A stretch of DNA of 64,000 nucleotides, taken from Chryseobacterium panacisoli. GTDB lineage: Bacteria; Bacteroidota; Bacteroidia; Flavobacteriales; Weeksellaceae. The stretch covers positions 372,001 to 436,000 of the forward strand of contig NZ_VTRU01000001.1 in NCBI RefSeq assembly GCF_008274625.1. The letters are read 5' to 3'. Positions 16,805-25,561 of this stretch are shown here, one piece after another. The translations under genes and the position numbers were made by a program. Positions within the stretch are counted from its first letter, which is position 1, and every line of letters starts with the position of its first letter. The notes beneath the pieces were generated by a model. The model was not told the origin of the DNA and ran no database searches. It saw only the letters and a list, made by a program, of their open reading frames with translations.

Positions 16805-17359
16805 ATGAAAAATAAACTCACTCAAGAACAAATCAACGAACTTTTAAAAACACTAAAAGCCCGTTTTGAAAAAAATATGAACCGCCATAAGGACCTGAAA
16901 TGGGAAAAAATCCAGCAAAAACTGGAAGCAAACCCTGAAAAAATATGGTCTTTATATGAAATGGAAACTACAGAAGGTGAACCCGACATCGTAGATTACA
17001 ATAAAAAAACAGATGAATATTTTTTCGTTGACTGTTCTCCGGAAAGCCCGAAACGCAGAAGCCTCTGCTACGATTATCAGGCCTGGGATGCCAGAAAAGC
17101 CAATAAACCAGAAAGCAATGTCATCGACAAAGCTAAAGAAATGGGTATTGAGCTTTTAACAGAAGAACAATACCGCAGCCTTCAGGAACTTGGAAAGTTC
17201 GATCAAAAGACCTCAAGCTGGATAAAAACACCATCACAGGTAAGAGAACTTGGAGGTGCCCTTTTCTGTGACAGGAGGTACAACACTGTATTCACTTATC
17301 ACAATGGTGCAGATTCTTATTATGCAGCAAGAGGGTTTAGAGGAATACTAAAAGTATAA
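16805..17359 (+). CDS. DUF4256-family protein
   Basis: A soluble 184-residue protein of the DUF4256 family. The start at 16805 (MKNKLTQEQ) is preferred to the longer frame because the upstream part reads through AT-rich spacer. Typical segments are LYEMETTEGEPDIVDYN, FVDCSPESPKRRSLCYDYQA and GGALFCDRRYNTVFTYHNGA. The conserved acidic and Cys residues suggest an enzyme, but no activity is known. It closes the ArsR-led cluster. Confidence 0.85.
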   Translation: MKNKLTQEQINELLKTLKARFEKNMNRHKDLKWEKIQQKLEANPEKIWSLYEMETTEGEPDIVDYNKKTDEYFFVDCSPESPKRRSLCYDYQAWDARKANKPESNVIDKAKEMGIELLTEEQYRSLQELGKFDQKTSSWIKTPSQVRELGGALFCDRRYNTVFTYHNGADSYYAARGFRGILKV

Positions 17360-17397
17360 AAGGGAGAATTCACAGAGCTCTTTTTTATCAGAATATA

Positions 17398-18357
17398 TCA
17401 GGAATCTCTCAACCAGGGAGATTCCACACTCCAGAAGATAATTTTTACTCCAAGATAATTTTCAGCATATTCTACAAATTCTTCTTTGGTAAAAGGTTTT
17501 TTAGTTTTCGGATTTTTATACGTAAGAGTCGGCTCCTGAACTGCCATAGCAACTAAGGACAGCTTTCCTTTGTATTGATTGAAGAAAGGGTAAGAGTTTT
17601 TCATCTGGCCTTTTTTATTCGGAACAATATCAGGTCCCCCCAACCCTATATTATTTTTATAGGCAAAGTCAAACAGCCTGGACATGTATTCATGGTCATT
17701 ATCCCATTCACAGGGAAAAAAATTGACATATTGCAAGACATTGGATTGATGGAAAGAATCTCTCGCAAACTTTAGATTTTCCAGTTCAGCCTGAAAATAA
17801 CGGTCACAGCTAAAACCAGTTTTATCTGCTTTCATTTCTATATCTATTGATGTTTCGGGAAGATTAATTCCTTGAATTCTGCCGTCAAACTTCTGTGCCA
17901 GCGCTCCTATAAGCTTCTGGAACCGTTCCCGGACAGCAGGGTTCCATTGCTGGGTAACCCATCCGCTTCCAACAGGTTTATCTTCCCCCGGATTATCATA
18001 TTGAGGAACCAGTCCTCCCGTATACTCTTTATCATTCAACACGTAATCAGGAATATATCTGGCCTGTGGCTCAAAAAATCTGTCCTGAAGCTGAATAAAT
18101 AATTTTTTATGCAAAGAAGTTAAATATTCCAAATCTTTTTCAATCACAGAAAAATCATACACATCTTTTGATGTTTCCAAAGCTCTCCAATTGTAAACAA
18201 TCTGCACGCCTCCAATATCCTGACGGGTAATCATTTTTTCTATGTTCTTAAGATCTCCTGAAGAAGTATAAATATAATTCTGAGGGGTCTGACCTGACAT
18301 ACAATGCAGACCGAGCATAAGCAAACCTAATCCCAGGCCTTTAGTCATTTTTATCAT
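17398..18357 (-). CDS. secreted TIM-barrel glycosidase-like protein
   Basis: An exported protein of about 319 residues. I chose the start MIKMTKG (18357), which gives a signal sequence ending near CMSGQ; nine more codons upstream are open. GGVQIVYNWRALETSKDVYD resembles the early strand of clan-A glycoside hydrolases, and FDGRIQGINLPETSID looks like the acid/base strand with Glu after a Pro. IIFWSVESPW may be the last strand with a second Glu. The substrate is unknown and it is not assigned to a numbered GH family here. It is convergent with the DUF4256 gene. Confidence 0.6.
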   Translation of the reverse strand: MIKMTKGLGLGLLMLGLHCMSGQTPQNYIYTSSGDLKNIEKMITRQDIGGVQIVYNWRALETSKDVYDFSVIEKDLEYLTSLHKKLFIQLQDRFFEPQARYIPDYVLNDKEYTGGLVPQYDNPGEDKPVGSGWVTQQWNPAVRERFQKLIGALAQKFDGRIQGINLPETSIDIEMKADKTGFSCDRYFQAELENLKFARDSFHQSNVLQYVNFFPCEWDNDHEYMSRLFDFAYKNNIGLGGPDIVPNKKGQMKNSYPFFNQYKGKLSLVAMAVQEPTLTYKNPKTKKPFTKEEFVEYAENYLGVKIIFWSVESPWLRDS

Positions 18358-18634
18358 TACAATTAATTTTGCATAGTCAATCATTTTCCGTGCCTAAACC
18401 TGTTTAATAATTAAAGATCAGAATTACAAGGTTATAGGAATTGAGTATTGTGGTCAAAAAATAAGAAACAATTCAACATATCAAACCGCATTTTAATTAA
18501 TATTTTTTCTTAAAATCTCTTTTAAAAAACACTAATTTTCATCATAAAATGATTATCTCTTTATATCCTATTTTCAATATACAAATACTATTGTTATTTT
18601 AGCAGAATAGAAATTTGATTTAACAATTAAGGAT

Positions 18635-19138
18635 ATGAAAAAATTAATCTTATTGGGTGCTGTTTCAGCTTTTTTAATCAACTGTAATAAGAAAACTGAA
18701 GCTCCGGCTCCCAAGGCAGCTGCAGATATCATCGCTGTTGAGGAACCTGTAATAGATACTCTTGGACCAAAATCGTTCTGCTATATCGGGGTAACAGGAA
18801 AAGACAGTGTTTTTGCTTCTATTGATGACAATTTAGGAACAATCACCGGAAAATTATCTTATAAAAACAGTGAAAAAGACAGTTCAACAGGAGATGTAAC
18901 CGGTTTCAAATCCGGAGACACCCTAAAACTGACTTACGAATTTGCTTCAGAAGGCAAAAAAAGCAAAAGAGATATTTACTTCATCCAGAAAGACAATGCC
19001 TTGACAGAAGGAATTGGGGATCATAAAGAAGAAGACGGACAGTCTAAATATGCTGATGAGAAAAAAATCAGCTATAAAGACGGACAGAAGCTAAGCACTG
19101 CAGACTGTAAAGTGGTAAGTGAAGCCTTAAAAAAATAA
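18635..19138 (+). CDS. lipoprotein of unknown function
   Basis: A 167-residue predicted lipoprotein: the signal has lipobox FLINC at about 13-17, then a Pro/Ala-rich linker. The body (about 45-165) repeats short beta strands rich in Asp, Lys and Gly (SVFASIDDNLGTITGKLSY) and ends with a Cys-containing helix; Cys also occurs in SFCYIGVTG, so one disulfide is possible. I do not recognise a named family. It is monocistronic, with a terminator directly downstream. Confidence 0.75.
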   Translation: MKKLILLGAVSAFLINCNKKTEAPAPKAAADIIAVEEPVIDTLGPKSFCYIGVTGKDSVFASIDDNLGTITGKLSYKNSEKDSSTGDVTGFKSGDTLKLTYEFASEGKKSKRDIYFIQKDNALTEGIGDHKEEDGQSKYADEKKISYKDGQKLSTADCKVVSEALKK

Positions 19139-19151
19139 CGCATTATAAAAT

Positions 19152-19181
19152 AAAAAACAGCCTTGAGATAGGCTGTTTTTT
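19152..19181. terminator. bidirectional intrinsic terminator
   Basis: AAAAAACAGCCT ... AGGCTGTTTTTT, a 12-base stem with runs on both sides, between the convergent lipoprotein and threonine aldolase genes. Confidence 0.9.
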
Positions 19182-19183
19182 TA

Positions 19184-20218
19184 TTAGGGCAATTCCGTTT
19201 CAATAATTTCAATAAAGCGGTTCACGGCTTCATCACCTGTATTCCAGGAAGTAATAAGACGAATTGCTGAAAAGTTCTCATCTACTTTTTTCCAGACATA
19301 GAACTCAAATTTTTCAGACAGGGTCTCAATAAGGTCATTACTCAGAATAGGAAAAATCTGATTGGTATAGGTATCTGACAAAAACGCAGCTCCTTTTTTC
19401 TGCAATGCATTCTTAATTTTCATTGCCTGCTGATTGGCATGCTTTGCCAGATCAAAATACAGATTGTCTTTCATCAGTTCCATAAACTGTATTCCCAACA
19501 GTCTTCCTTTCGCTAATAATGCACCTTTCTGTTTAATATTAAATGCAAAATCCTCCTGAAGAACCGGATTGTTAACGATAATAGCTTCTCCTATCAACGC
19601 TCCGTTTTTCGTTCCTCCCAGGTAAAAAACATCTGTCAGAAGAGCTACTTTTTCCAGGGTAAGATCACTGATTTCTGAAGTCAGCCCATGTCCTAACCTT
19701 GCTCCATCCATAAACAGGTATAGCTTATTTTGCTTACAAAATACCGAAAGCTCTTCCAGTTCTTTTGCCTGATAAATAGTTCCCAGCTCTGTAGAATTGG
19801 ATATATACACCAGCTTAGGCATCACCTGATGCGGTACATTACTATGTCCTTCTAAAACAGGGATGATGTCCGATGGTTTTAATTTTCCATCCGCAGTGTC
19901 AATACTCAATACTTTATGACCTGTGGCTTCAATAGCACCTGTTTCATTATTCAGAATGTGGCCGGGAGCGGCAGAGATTACACATTGATAAGGCTTTAAG
20001 ATTGCTGAAATAACAATTAAGTTAGCCTGTGTACCTCCTGAGACCAAAAAAACTTCAGAATTGTGATTGTTAATTTTTTCTTTAATTAATGTTTTTGCTT
20101 TTAATGAATACTCATCTTCTCCATATCCGGCCTGCTGATCAAGATTATACTGTAAAAGAGCCTGTAAAATATTGGGGTGGCACCCTTCAGAATAGTCGTT
20201 TTTAAATGAAAATTTCAT
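19184..20218 (-). CDS. low-specificity threonine aldolase-type PLP lyase
   Basis: A 344-residue fold-type I PLP enzyme of the beta-eliminating lyase family, predicted to split L-threonine or other beta-hydroxy amino acids into glycine and an aldehyde. FMDGARLGHGL holds the Asp that contacts the pyridine nitrogen (D171) and FYLGGTKNGALIGE holds the Schiff-base Lys (K204). VSGGTQANLIVI gives the phosphate-binding Gly-Gly-Thr. Length fits the family. It is divergent from the DtxR-type regulator with 85 bases between them. Confidence 0.9.
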   Translation of the reverse strand: MKFSFKNDYSEGCHPNILQALLQYNLDQQAGYGEDEYSLKAKTLIKEKINNHNSEVFLVSGGTQANLIVISAILKPYQCVISAAPGHILNNETGAIEATGHKVLSIDTADGKLKPSDIIPVLEGHSNVPHQVMPKLVYISNSTELGTIYQAKELEELSVFCKQNKLYLFMDGARLGHGLTSEISDLTLEKVALLTDVFYLGGTKNGALIGEAIIVNNPVLQEDFAFNIKQKGALLAKGRLLGIQFMELMKDNLYFDLAKHANQQAMKIKNALQKKGAAFLSDTYTNQIFPILSNDLIETLSEKFEFYVWKKVDENFSAIRLITSWNTGDEAVNRFIEIIETELP

Positions 20219-20271
20219 AGAGTAAAAGTAAAAAAAGTTAAAATAACAAGAGTGAACTTTTCATTTTATTT

Positions 20272-20301
20272 TGTTAGATTTGTGTTGAAAATCATCTAAC
20301 A
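20272..20301 (+). promoter_or_regulatory. palindromic operator over DtxR-type promoter
   Basis: TGTTAGAT (20272-20279) and ATCTAACA (20294-20301) form a perfect 8-base inverted repeat with 14 bases between. The left arm overlaps the minus-7 box TAGATTTG (20275-20282) and the right arm ends two bases before the TTG start codon. The position predicts metal-dependent self-repression by the DtxR-family product. Confidence 0.7.
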
Positions 20302-20303
20302 TT

Positions 20304-20957
20304 TTGAAAACAACCCTAACAGAAGAGAATTACCTGAAAGCTTTGTTTCATTTAGTTGACAATGAAGGAAAGGTTACGATTAATGAGCTCAGCAAATTTT
20401 TGAATGTAAAAATGCCGAGTGTCAATAATATGATGAAAAAGTTTGCAGAGAAAAAGTGGGTCATTTATGAAACCTACAAACCTTTAATCGTTACAGAAAG
20501 CGGAAGGCGGGAAGCTGCTCTGGTAGTCCGAAAACATAGACTTACCGAAATGTTTCTGGTTAAAAAAATGAATTTTGGCTGGGAAAATGTTCATGAAATT
20601 GCGGAACAGCTTGAGCATGTACATTCTCAAATCTTCTTTGATAAAATGGATGAAATTCTGGATTATCCTAAATTTGATCCCCATGGAGAGCCTATTCCTG
20701 ATAAAGACGGAAATATCATTTCCCAGGATCTGCAGAAGCTAAGCAACTGTGAAGTTGGTGAAAATGTTATTTTTGCCTCTGTCACTTTATCTGATGATGC
20801 TTTCCTGACTTATCTTAATGACAGGAAGCTGCTCCTTAATACCAAAGTAAAAATTGTTAAAGTGGAAAGTTTTGATAAATCGATGACCATAGAAATTGAT
20901 GGCAAAACAGAAATTCTAAGCAAAAAAGCAACTGAAAAAATATTGGTTAAGAAATAA
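20304..20957 (+). CDS. DtxR/MntR-family metal-dependent regulator
   Basis: A 217-residue regulator: N-terminal winged helix (about 5-65: EENYLKALFHLVDNEGKVTI, then KMPSVNNMMKKFAEKKWV), metal-binding dimer domain (about 70-140: RLTEMFLVKKMNFGWENVHE, then EQLEHVHSQIFFDKMDEILD) and a C-terminal FeoA/SH3-like domain (about 150-217). His and Glu residues in EQLEHVHS fit metal ligands; manganese or iron cannot be told apart. TTG is the start: no in-frame ATG lies nearby and the family's conserved N terminus begins here. The operator just upstream suggests autoregulation. Confidence 0.9.
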   Translation: MKTTLTEENYLKALFHLVDNEGKVTINELSKFLNVKMPSVNNMMKKFAEKKWVIYETYKPLIVTESGRREAALVVRKHRLTEMFLVKKMNFGWENVHEIAEQLEHVHSQIFFDKMDEILDYPKFDPHGEPIPDKDGNIISQDLQKLSNCEVGENVIFASVTLSDDAFLTYLNDRKLLLNTKVKIVKVESFDKSMTIEIDGKTEILSKKATEKILVKK

Positions 20958-20971
20958 TCTTAACGGTCGAA

Positions 20972-21010
20972 ATAAGCCTCACAGATTGTACAATCCGTGA
21001 GGCTTATCAT
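20972..21010 (+). terminator. long hairpin after DtxR-type gene
   Basis: ATAAGCCTCAC ... GTGAGGCTTAT flanks the inner palindrome GATTGTACAATC with one mismatch between, a very long stem. It lacks a clear T-run, so it may be a terminator or a processing structure. Confidence 0.6.
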
Positions 21011-21206
21011 TCCAGCGGCATCACTTTAAAATAAGTTTTTGAAATCTTTAAAAACAGTATGTTTCTATTCCTGCAACTGTTAAAAAACGGTTAAACTTTC
21101 TTTCAGAAAATACCTGAAAATTAATTTTTAATTAGGTTTGTAAAACATTCTACAGACTTTGTCTTTCTGACAAATTCCAACATTTTAATTATTATCCAAA
21201 AAAATT

Positions 21207-21947
21207 ATGAAAAAAAGCATTCCATTTTTTATTATTTCGATGTTATTAAGCCCATTTACAAACGCTCAGACTACTCAGGTAAGAGATTTTGTGATTGAGC
21301 CTCAGATTAAACCCAACTTTTATATTTACAAAACTTTTGGAGTATTTGGAGGTAAAGAATATTCTACCAATGCCGTTTATCTGGTTACCAAAAAAGGGGT
21401 TGTTTTGTTTGATGTTCCATGGCAGAAAACCCAATATCAAAGCTTGCTGGATACCATTCAAAAACGACATAATCTTCCTGTGATTGCAGTATTTGCTACG
21501 CATTCACATGAAGACAGAGCCGGAGATTTAAGCTTTTATAACAATAAAGGAATTAAAACTTATGCAACAGCAAAAACCAATGAGCTTTTAAAGAAAGATG
21601 GGAAAGCTACCTCTACTGAACTTATCAAAACAGGAAAACCTTACCGTATTGGTGGTGAAGAATTTATCGTAGACTTTTTGGGTGAAGGTCATACGGCTGA
21701 TAATGTAGTGGTATGGTTCCCAAAATATAAAATACTGGATGGAGGATGTCTTATAAAAAGCAAAGCAGCCGTTGATCTCGGCTACACCGGAGAAGCCAAT
21801 GTTGCACAATGGCCACAAACCATGGCAAAGCTGAAAAATAAATATTCACAAGCTACTCTTGTGATTCCTGGCCACGATGAATGGAAAGGAGGCGGACATG
21901 TAGAACATACGCTTGATCTTCTTAACAAAAACAAAAAATCAGAATAA
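21207..21947 (+). CDS. bla: subclass B1 metallo-beta-lactamase (IND/CGB type)
   Basis: A periplasmic zinc beta-lactamase of 246 residues that hydrolyses penicillins, cephalosporins and carbapenems in its family. The signal peptide ends near TNAQ. Zinc site 1 is H99 and H101 of THSHEDR plus H162 of GEGHTADN; site 2 is D103, C181 of DGGCLIKS and H223 of IPGHDEW, all present. The sequence strongly resembles the intrinsic IND and CGB enzymes of Chryseobacterium; compared with my memory of IND, residue 102 is Glu rather than Asp, which is not a zinc ligand. It has no mobile-element context, so it is an intrinsic chromosomal gene. The exact allele needs alignment. Confidence 0.95.
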   Translation: MKKSIPFFIISMLLSPFTNAQTTQVRDFVIEPQIKPNFYIYKTFGVFGGKEYSTNAVYLVTKKGVVLFDVPWQKTQYQSLLDTIQKRHNLPVIAVFATHSHEDRAGDLSFYNNKGIKTYATAKTNELLKKDGKATSTELIKTGKPYRIGGEEFIVDFLGEGHTADNVVVWFPKYKILDGGCLIKSKAAVDLGYTGEANVAQWPQTMAKLKNKYSQATLVIPGHDEWKGGGHVEHTLDLLNKNKKSE

Positions 21948-21965
21948 TAATGTATTTATATACCA

Positions 21966-22000
21966 CAAAAAATCCCGAATTTTCATTCGGGATTTATATT
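21966..22000. terminator. bidirectional terminator between bla and tssK
   Basis: AAAAATCCCGAAT ... ATTCGGGATTTAT, a strong stem between two convergent genes. Confidence 0.9.
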
Positions 22001-22016
22001 TTAATGACTGGCTGTA

Positions 22017-23156
22017 TTAATCTAATACACTCCAGCCTCTCTTAGGATTCGTATTGGTAGAAACTTCCTGCTCATTAACAATGATGTTTTCTTTTCTCTG
22101 GCCGATGTAGTCAAGCTCGCTCAGTTTAGAGAAAATTGTTTCAAGGCTTCTCAACATCTGCTGAATGTAAAGCAATGGCTCACCACAGTTATGATGATCA
22201 TAATTGGTTTCTGCTACAATAGAAAGCTGGTTCAGTAAAGTATGAGGAGCAATCTCACTCCACTCCAGGCTATAGTTCAGCATTTCTTCCAATTCAGCAG
22301 GAACAAGAAGCTGGGTAGAATTATATAAATGAAGAGCCAATCTTGCAAAAGACTCAATCAGAAATACAGGCGGCTGCCAAGGGGTAATATTTCGGAACTG
22401 GAAATACATATCCCCAAAGGTATTCACCATGGTGCTGCACAGAAACTTAACGTTTTGTGCCAAAGCTGTATTTTGATTTTTGTGAGAGGTCTTCTGAATA
22501 ATTTTAAAAGCATACTGCTGAAGATTTCCGATAGACTTTGCATAACTGCTGTAATACTCAACCAAAGCCGGATGACTCTGTACAGAAGTACAAGGCGGAA
22601 TAAAGTTGGAATCTACCTGCGCAATATTCCCTTTTAAATCTACTTTTCCAATGATAAGGTAATTCCCTCCCGAATAGCTGCTGTTCAAGGAGGTTACAGG
22701 AAGCAGTTCAATATGGTGATTTGGCTGTGCACTTGGGTGTCGAGGCGGAATTTCTTCAGGGTCAATATCTCCAAAAGGAACTTTATCAAAAGGATTTACC
22801 GAGATTAAGATATAATATTCTCCGTCTGCCTGCTCTTCATTCATGGATTTTGCCAAAGACTTCACACTGATTCTTCTGTCTGTCAGCTCAATACGGTACC
22901 CAGCCATTGTTACAGCGCTGCAACGTTTAATTACCAGCTGTACATCATTGGTTGCCGTATTGTGAACATCAAAAATAGTACGGTCGGTAAATTCGTTGGA
23001 AATAGGCAGAAGTCCGTAATTATATGTAGTAATTCCAAGTGAATTGGAATCTCTGATGGTATCAATTAAGAAATTATCCTGATCATTCAGGTGTCTCTGG
23101 GAAACCTTCATCCCATCCACCCAATTGATTGCAAAATGTTTAATAGGCTGTATCAT
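22017..23156 (-). CDS. tssK: type VI secretion baseplate protein TssK
   Basis: A 379-residue homologue of TssK, the trimeric connector between the T6SS baseplate and the membrane complex. FAINWVDGMKVSQRHLNDQD is the characteristic opening (W..GM...HL/F), and YGLLPISNEFTDRTIFDV with the later CSAVTMAGYRIELTD region follow TssK. The C-terminal half is helical. Divergence from proteobacterial TssK fits the Bacteroidota T6SSiii type. It is last in a minus-strand run tssG-tssN-tssK, 25 bases after tssN. Confidence 0.88.
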   Translation of the reverse strand: MIQPIKHFAINWVDGMKVSQRHLNDQDNFLIDTIRDSNSLGITTYNYGLLPISNEFTDRTIFDVHNTATNDVQLVIKRCSAVTMAGYRIELTDRRISVKSLAKSMNEEQADGEYYILISVNPFDKVPFGDIDPEEIPPRHPSAQPNHHIELLPVTSLNSSYSGGNYLIIGKVDLKGNIAQVDSNFIPPCTSVQSHPALVEYYSSYAKSIGNLQQYAFKIIQKTSHKNQNTALAQNVKFLCSTMVNTFGDMYFQFRNITPWQPPVFLIESFARLALHLYNSTQLLVPAELEEMLNYSLEWSEIAPHTLLNQLSIVAETNYDHHNCGEPLLYIQQMLRSLETIFSKLSELDYIGQRKENIIVNEQEVSTNTNPKRGWSVLD

Positions 23157-23181
23157 GTTTAATACTTTTTAATTTTTGTGA

Positions 23182-24084
23182 TTATGATCTTTTTGCGACT
23201 CCCTCCTCTTCATGCTGAATAACTCTCTTACAAATCACCACTTCATTTTCAGAAATGCTGTTTGTTGTAATGTCGTGGTCGAAATCTATATATTTTCTAA
23301 AGCTGAAAAACGATTTTTTAGTGTAAAAAATCCAGTAATAAGGCTCATTTCCTTCGTCTGAAAGATGAATGACAGATCCCGGATTCTTATGGTTGTAATC
23401 ATCTACTACCCTGTAGAACCAATCTCCGAAAGTAACTCCCGTTGGAAGCGTTTTCGCTTTGATTCTGAAACGGTTGGTATCTTCTAATTTTTTGCTTAGT
23501 TCAACATTCAATACCATTAACCTGTCAAAATCTGCACCTTCAAAATCAGGCAGCTTCTGCTCCGGTGAATATCTCCATGTTTTATAAATATCAAAAGGAA
23601 TCGTGATAAACTGGATATAACAGTAATAAAACACCATCGGAACTACAAAGATCAGCATACTTGTTGCTGCCATTACAGAATATCCCAGTCCTTTACTCAT
23701 CCAGTTAAAGATCAGGGTAAAAAGATACCCTCCCAAAGCAATACACGTTAATGAAAGTATAGATTCAAACAGAATGCTCATGGCCAGAGATTCGATGTGT
23801 TTTTTGAAATACTTATGCAGCAAATTCACATGAATAATCCCAAAAATAAGGTAAATAACCTGTGCAATAAGATACCAATACGGATTAAAGAGATTTCCGG
23901 CAAATCCAAAAAATCCCGGAATAGCCAGGCACAGACTGCACAGAAGTACGTATATAATAATTACTTTAATTTTTATCGCAGGCTTATTTCTCCGGATTAC
24001 ACCCAGTATAACCATCATAATAATTGCGATTAAAGGCATTAAGATATACCTTAAAAAAATACCTTTTACTGAAGAAATTTCCAT
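23182..24084 (-). CDS. tssN: type VI secretion membrane protein TssN
   Basis: A 300-residue inner-membrane protein with about five or six hydrophobic helices in the first 170 residues (for example around 10-25, 38-57, 68-85, 103-125, 140-160). A soluble C-terminal domain carries TGVTFGDWFYRVVDDYNHKN and GNEPYYWIFYTKKSFFSFRK. This matches TssN, a component found only in T6SSiii systems, where it replaces part of the TssJLM membrane complex. It sits between tssG and tssK in one run. Confidence 0.88.
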   Translation of the reverse strand: MEISSVKGIFLRYILMPLIAIIMMVILGVIRRNKPAIKIKVIIIYVLLCSLCLAIPGFFGFAGNLFNPYWYLIAQVIYLIFGIIHVNLLHKYFKKHIESLAMSILFESILSLTCIALGGYLFTLIFNWMSKGLGYSVMAATSMLIFVVPMVFYYCYIQFITIPFDIYKTWRYSPEQKLPDFEGADFDRLMVLNVELSKKLEDTNRFRIKAKTLPTGVTFGDWFYRVVDDYNHKNPGSVIHLSDEGNEPYYWIFYTKKSFFSFRKYIDFDHDITTNSISENEVVICKRVIQHEEEGVAKRS

Positions 24085-24138
24085 TTGTTTCTTTTCGAAT
24101 TTATACTTTGTTGGCAGTTGTAAATATAATAAAATAAT

Positions 24139-25080
24139 TTAGAGGAATGTAGAGTATCCAAGGCGGCTGGCATTTCTTCCATCATCCTCAAGACTGAATG
24201 AATATTCCTCTTTTTCTGTAACAAAATTCTCTTCCACGTCAACTGTTACCGGAAGAAAATAATCATATAGTGACTGAAGTACATTTCTGAACGGACTTCC
24301 GGGGATATATTTTTTCATATCTTCATAAGGAATAGGACCAATATTGACCACCCAGTTTCGCTGCCCGTCCATATGCGGGCCACTTGGAATATAGGTTACT
24401 CCTAATCTTGAATTTCCCAATAGCATGGAGTTATCATTTTTCTCAATTTCATCAATGATATTGGGTGAAAAAGTTACATTTACCGGCACCTGCAGAAAAG
24501 CGGTCATACATCTTTCAAACCATTTTTTATCCCCTCTTATCTGGTGGAAAAACGGAAGAATATGCATAAAGATATAAGCACTCTGCTTATCCAGCATCTT
24601 TATCAGAGGCCAAAGCTCACTTACCGTTTCCAATAAAGAATCTGTATTGCTTGTAATATCAAATTCAGATTCTTTAAGTAAAGCACTGATTTCCGTAAAA
24701 AAAACTTCCAGTTCAAAAGGGCGGAAAAACTTACGGGCATCATCTTCTACCCTTTTCTGTTTGCGGATTTCCCTTACCACAGTATCTACATTCTTTCGGG
24801 AAGCTCCAAGAGATGGCGGATGAAATAAGCCTTCCGGAAGATAGTCATAAATACCCTCCCTGTAACTCTCTATAGTGAATACTTCCTCATCAAATCCCAA
24901 ATAACTGCTTGAAATGCTCTTTATATCCTTCAGGTAAGCACGGTCATTCACGCCAACACGCTCAATGAATATATTGCTTACTGCACGGTGGTATTTCAAT
25001 AGATTAACAGCCACAGCTTCAGCCTTAAAGTCTGTCTGCAGCTTATTGTAATGCATATCTACAATATTAGTCTCATACAT
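24139..25080 (-). CDS. tssG: type VI secretion baseplate protein TssG
   Basis: A 313-residue protein I assign to TssG, the baseplate wedge partner of TssF. The C-terminal half has the family pattern LGNSRLGVTYIPSG, then NWVVNIGPIPYEDMKKYIPG and NVLQSLYDYFLPVTVDVE. The middle region FELEVFFTEISALLKESEF is less typical, as expected for the Bacteroidota T6SSiii branch. It heads the three-gene run with a 54-base gap to tssN. tssF would normally be immediately upstream but is not here. Confidence 0.8.
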   Translation of the reverse strand: MYETNIVDMHYNKLQTDFKAEAVAVNLLKYHRAVSNIFIERVGVNDRAYLKDIKSISSSYLGFDEEVFTIESYREGIYDYLPEGLFHPPSLGASRKNVDTVVREIRKQKRVEDDARKFFRPFELEVFFTEISALLKESEFDITSNTDSLLETVSELWPLIKMLDKQSAYIFMHILPFFHQIRGDKKWFERCMTAFLQVPVNVTFSPNIIDEIEKNDNSMLLGNSRLGVTYIPSGPHMDGQRNWVVNIGPIPYEDMKKYIPGSPFRNVLQSLYDYFLPVTVDVEENFVTEKEEYSFSLEDDGRNASRLGYSTFL

Positions 25081-25549
25081 AGTGTTTCCTCTGATTATGA
25101 CTTGTAAAGATAATATATCTCATAAGTTTGAAAAAATATTTTACGAATAATTTTATCCTAAAAATAATAATTTATTGACATTAAAAGGAATAATTTTAAG
25201 CAAATTCCGTAAAAATACGGTAAATAGAAAGTTTATTTGCTTTTTAAAATTTAAAATTAATTATTCAGAATCAGATGGTTAAAGGTTAAAAATTCAGGAT
25301 TCAGGGCGCAAGATTAGGATTAAGATTTTTAGGTCTTCCTTATATAAAGAATCCTATGTCCTGCTATTCTCATTCTATACTCTTCTACTTCTCATCATTT
25401 ATCTATCTTCTTCTGAAAAATTAAGTTTCCAAACGTAATATAAAAAGGTCTTTTATTTAGATTAAATTTTATTAACATCATCTCATAGAATAAATTCAGG
25501 ATAATGCGTGCTCATTCCGAAAGCGGGCCGTATCTTTGCAGACTGAAAA
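25081..25549. other. 469-base intergenic region, no gene seen
   Basis: The region is AT-rich and non-coding in all frames. Its middle part (about 25260-25430) has short pyrimidine-rich tracts such as CTATACTCTTCTACTTCTC resembling the tails of the 14775 and 15496 repeats, possibly a third decayed copy. A minus-7 box for the S1/P1 gene lies at its end. Confidence 0.5.
25531..25538 (+). promoter_or_regulatory. minus-7 box of S1/P1 nuclease gene
   Basis: TATCTTTG followed by CAGACTG is an exact TAnnTTTG match, 23 bases upstream of the ATG at 25562. Confidence 0.65.
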
Positions 25550-25561
25550 TTGTTATTTAAA

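Noticed and set aside
20972..21010. Long palindrome as a transposon end or attachment site
   Set aside because: It follows the DtxR-type stop directly like a terminator, and no second copy or transposase is visible.
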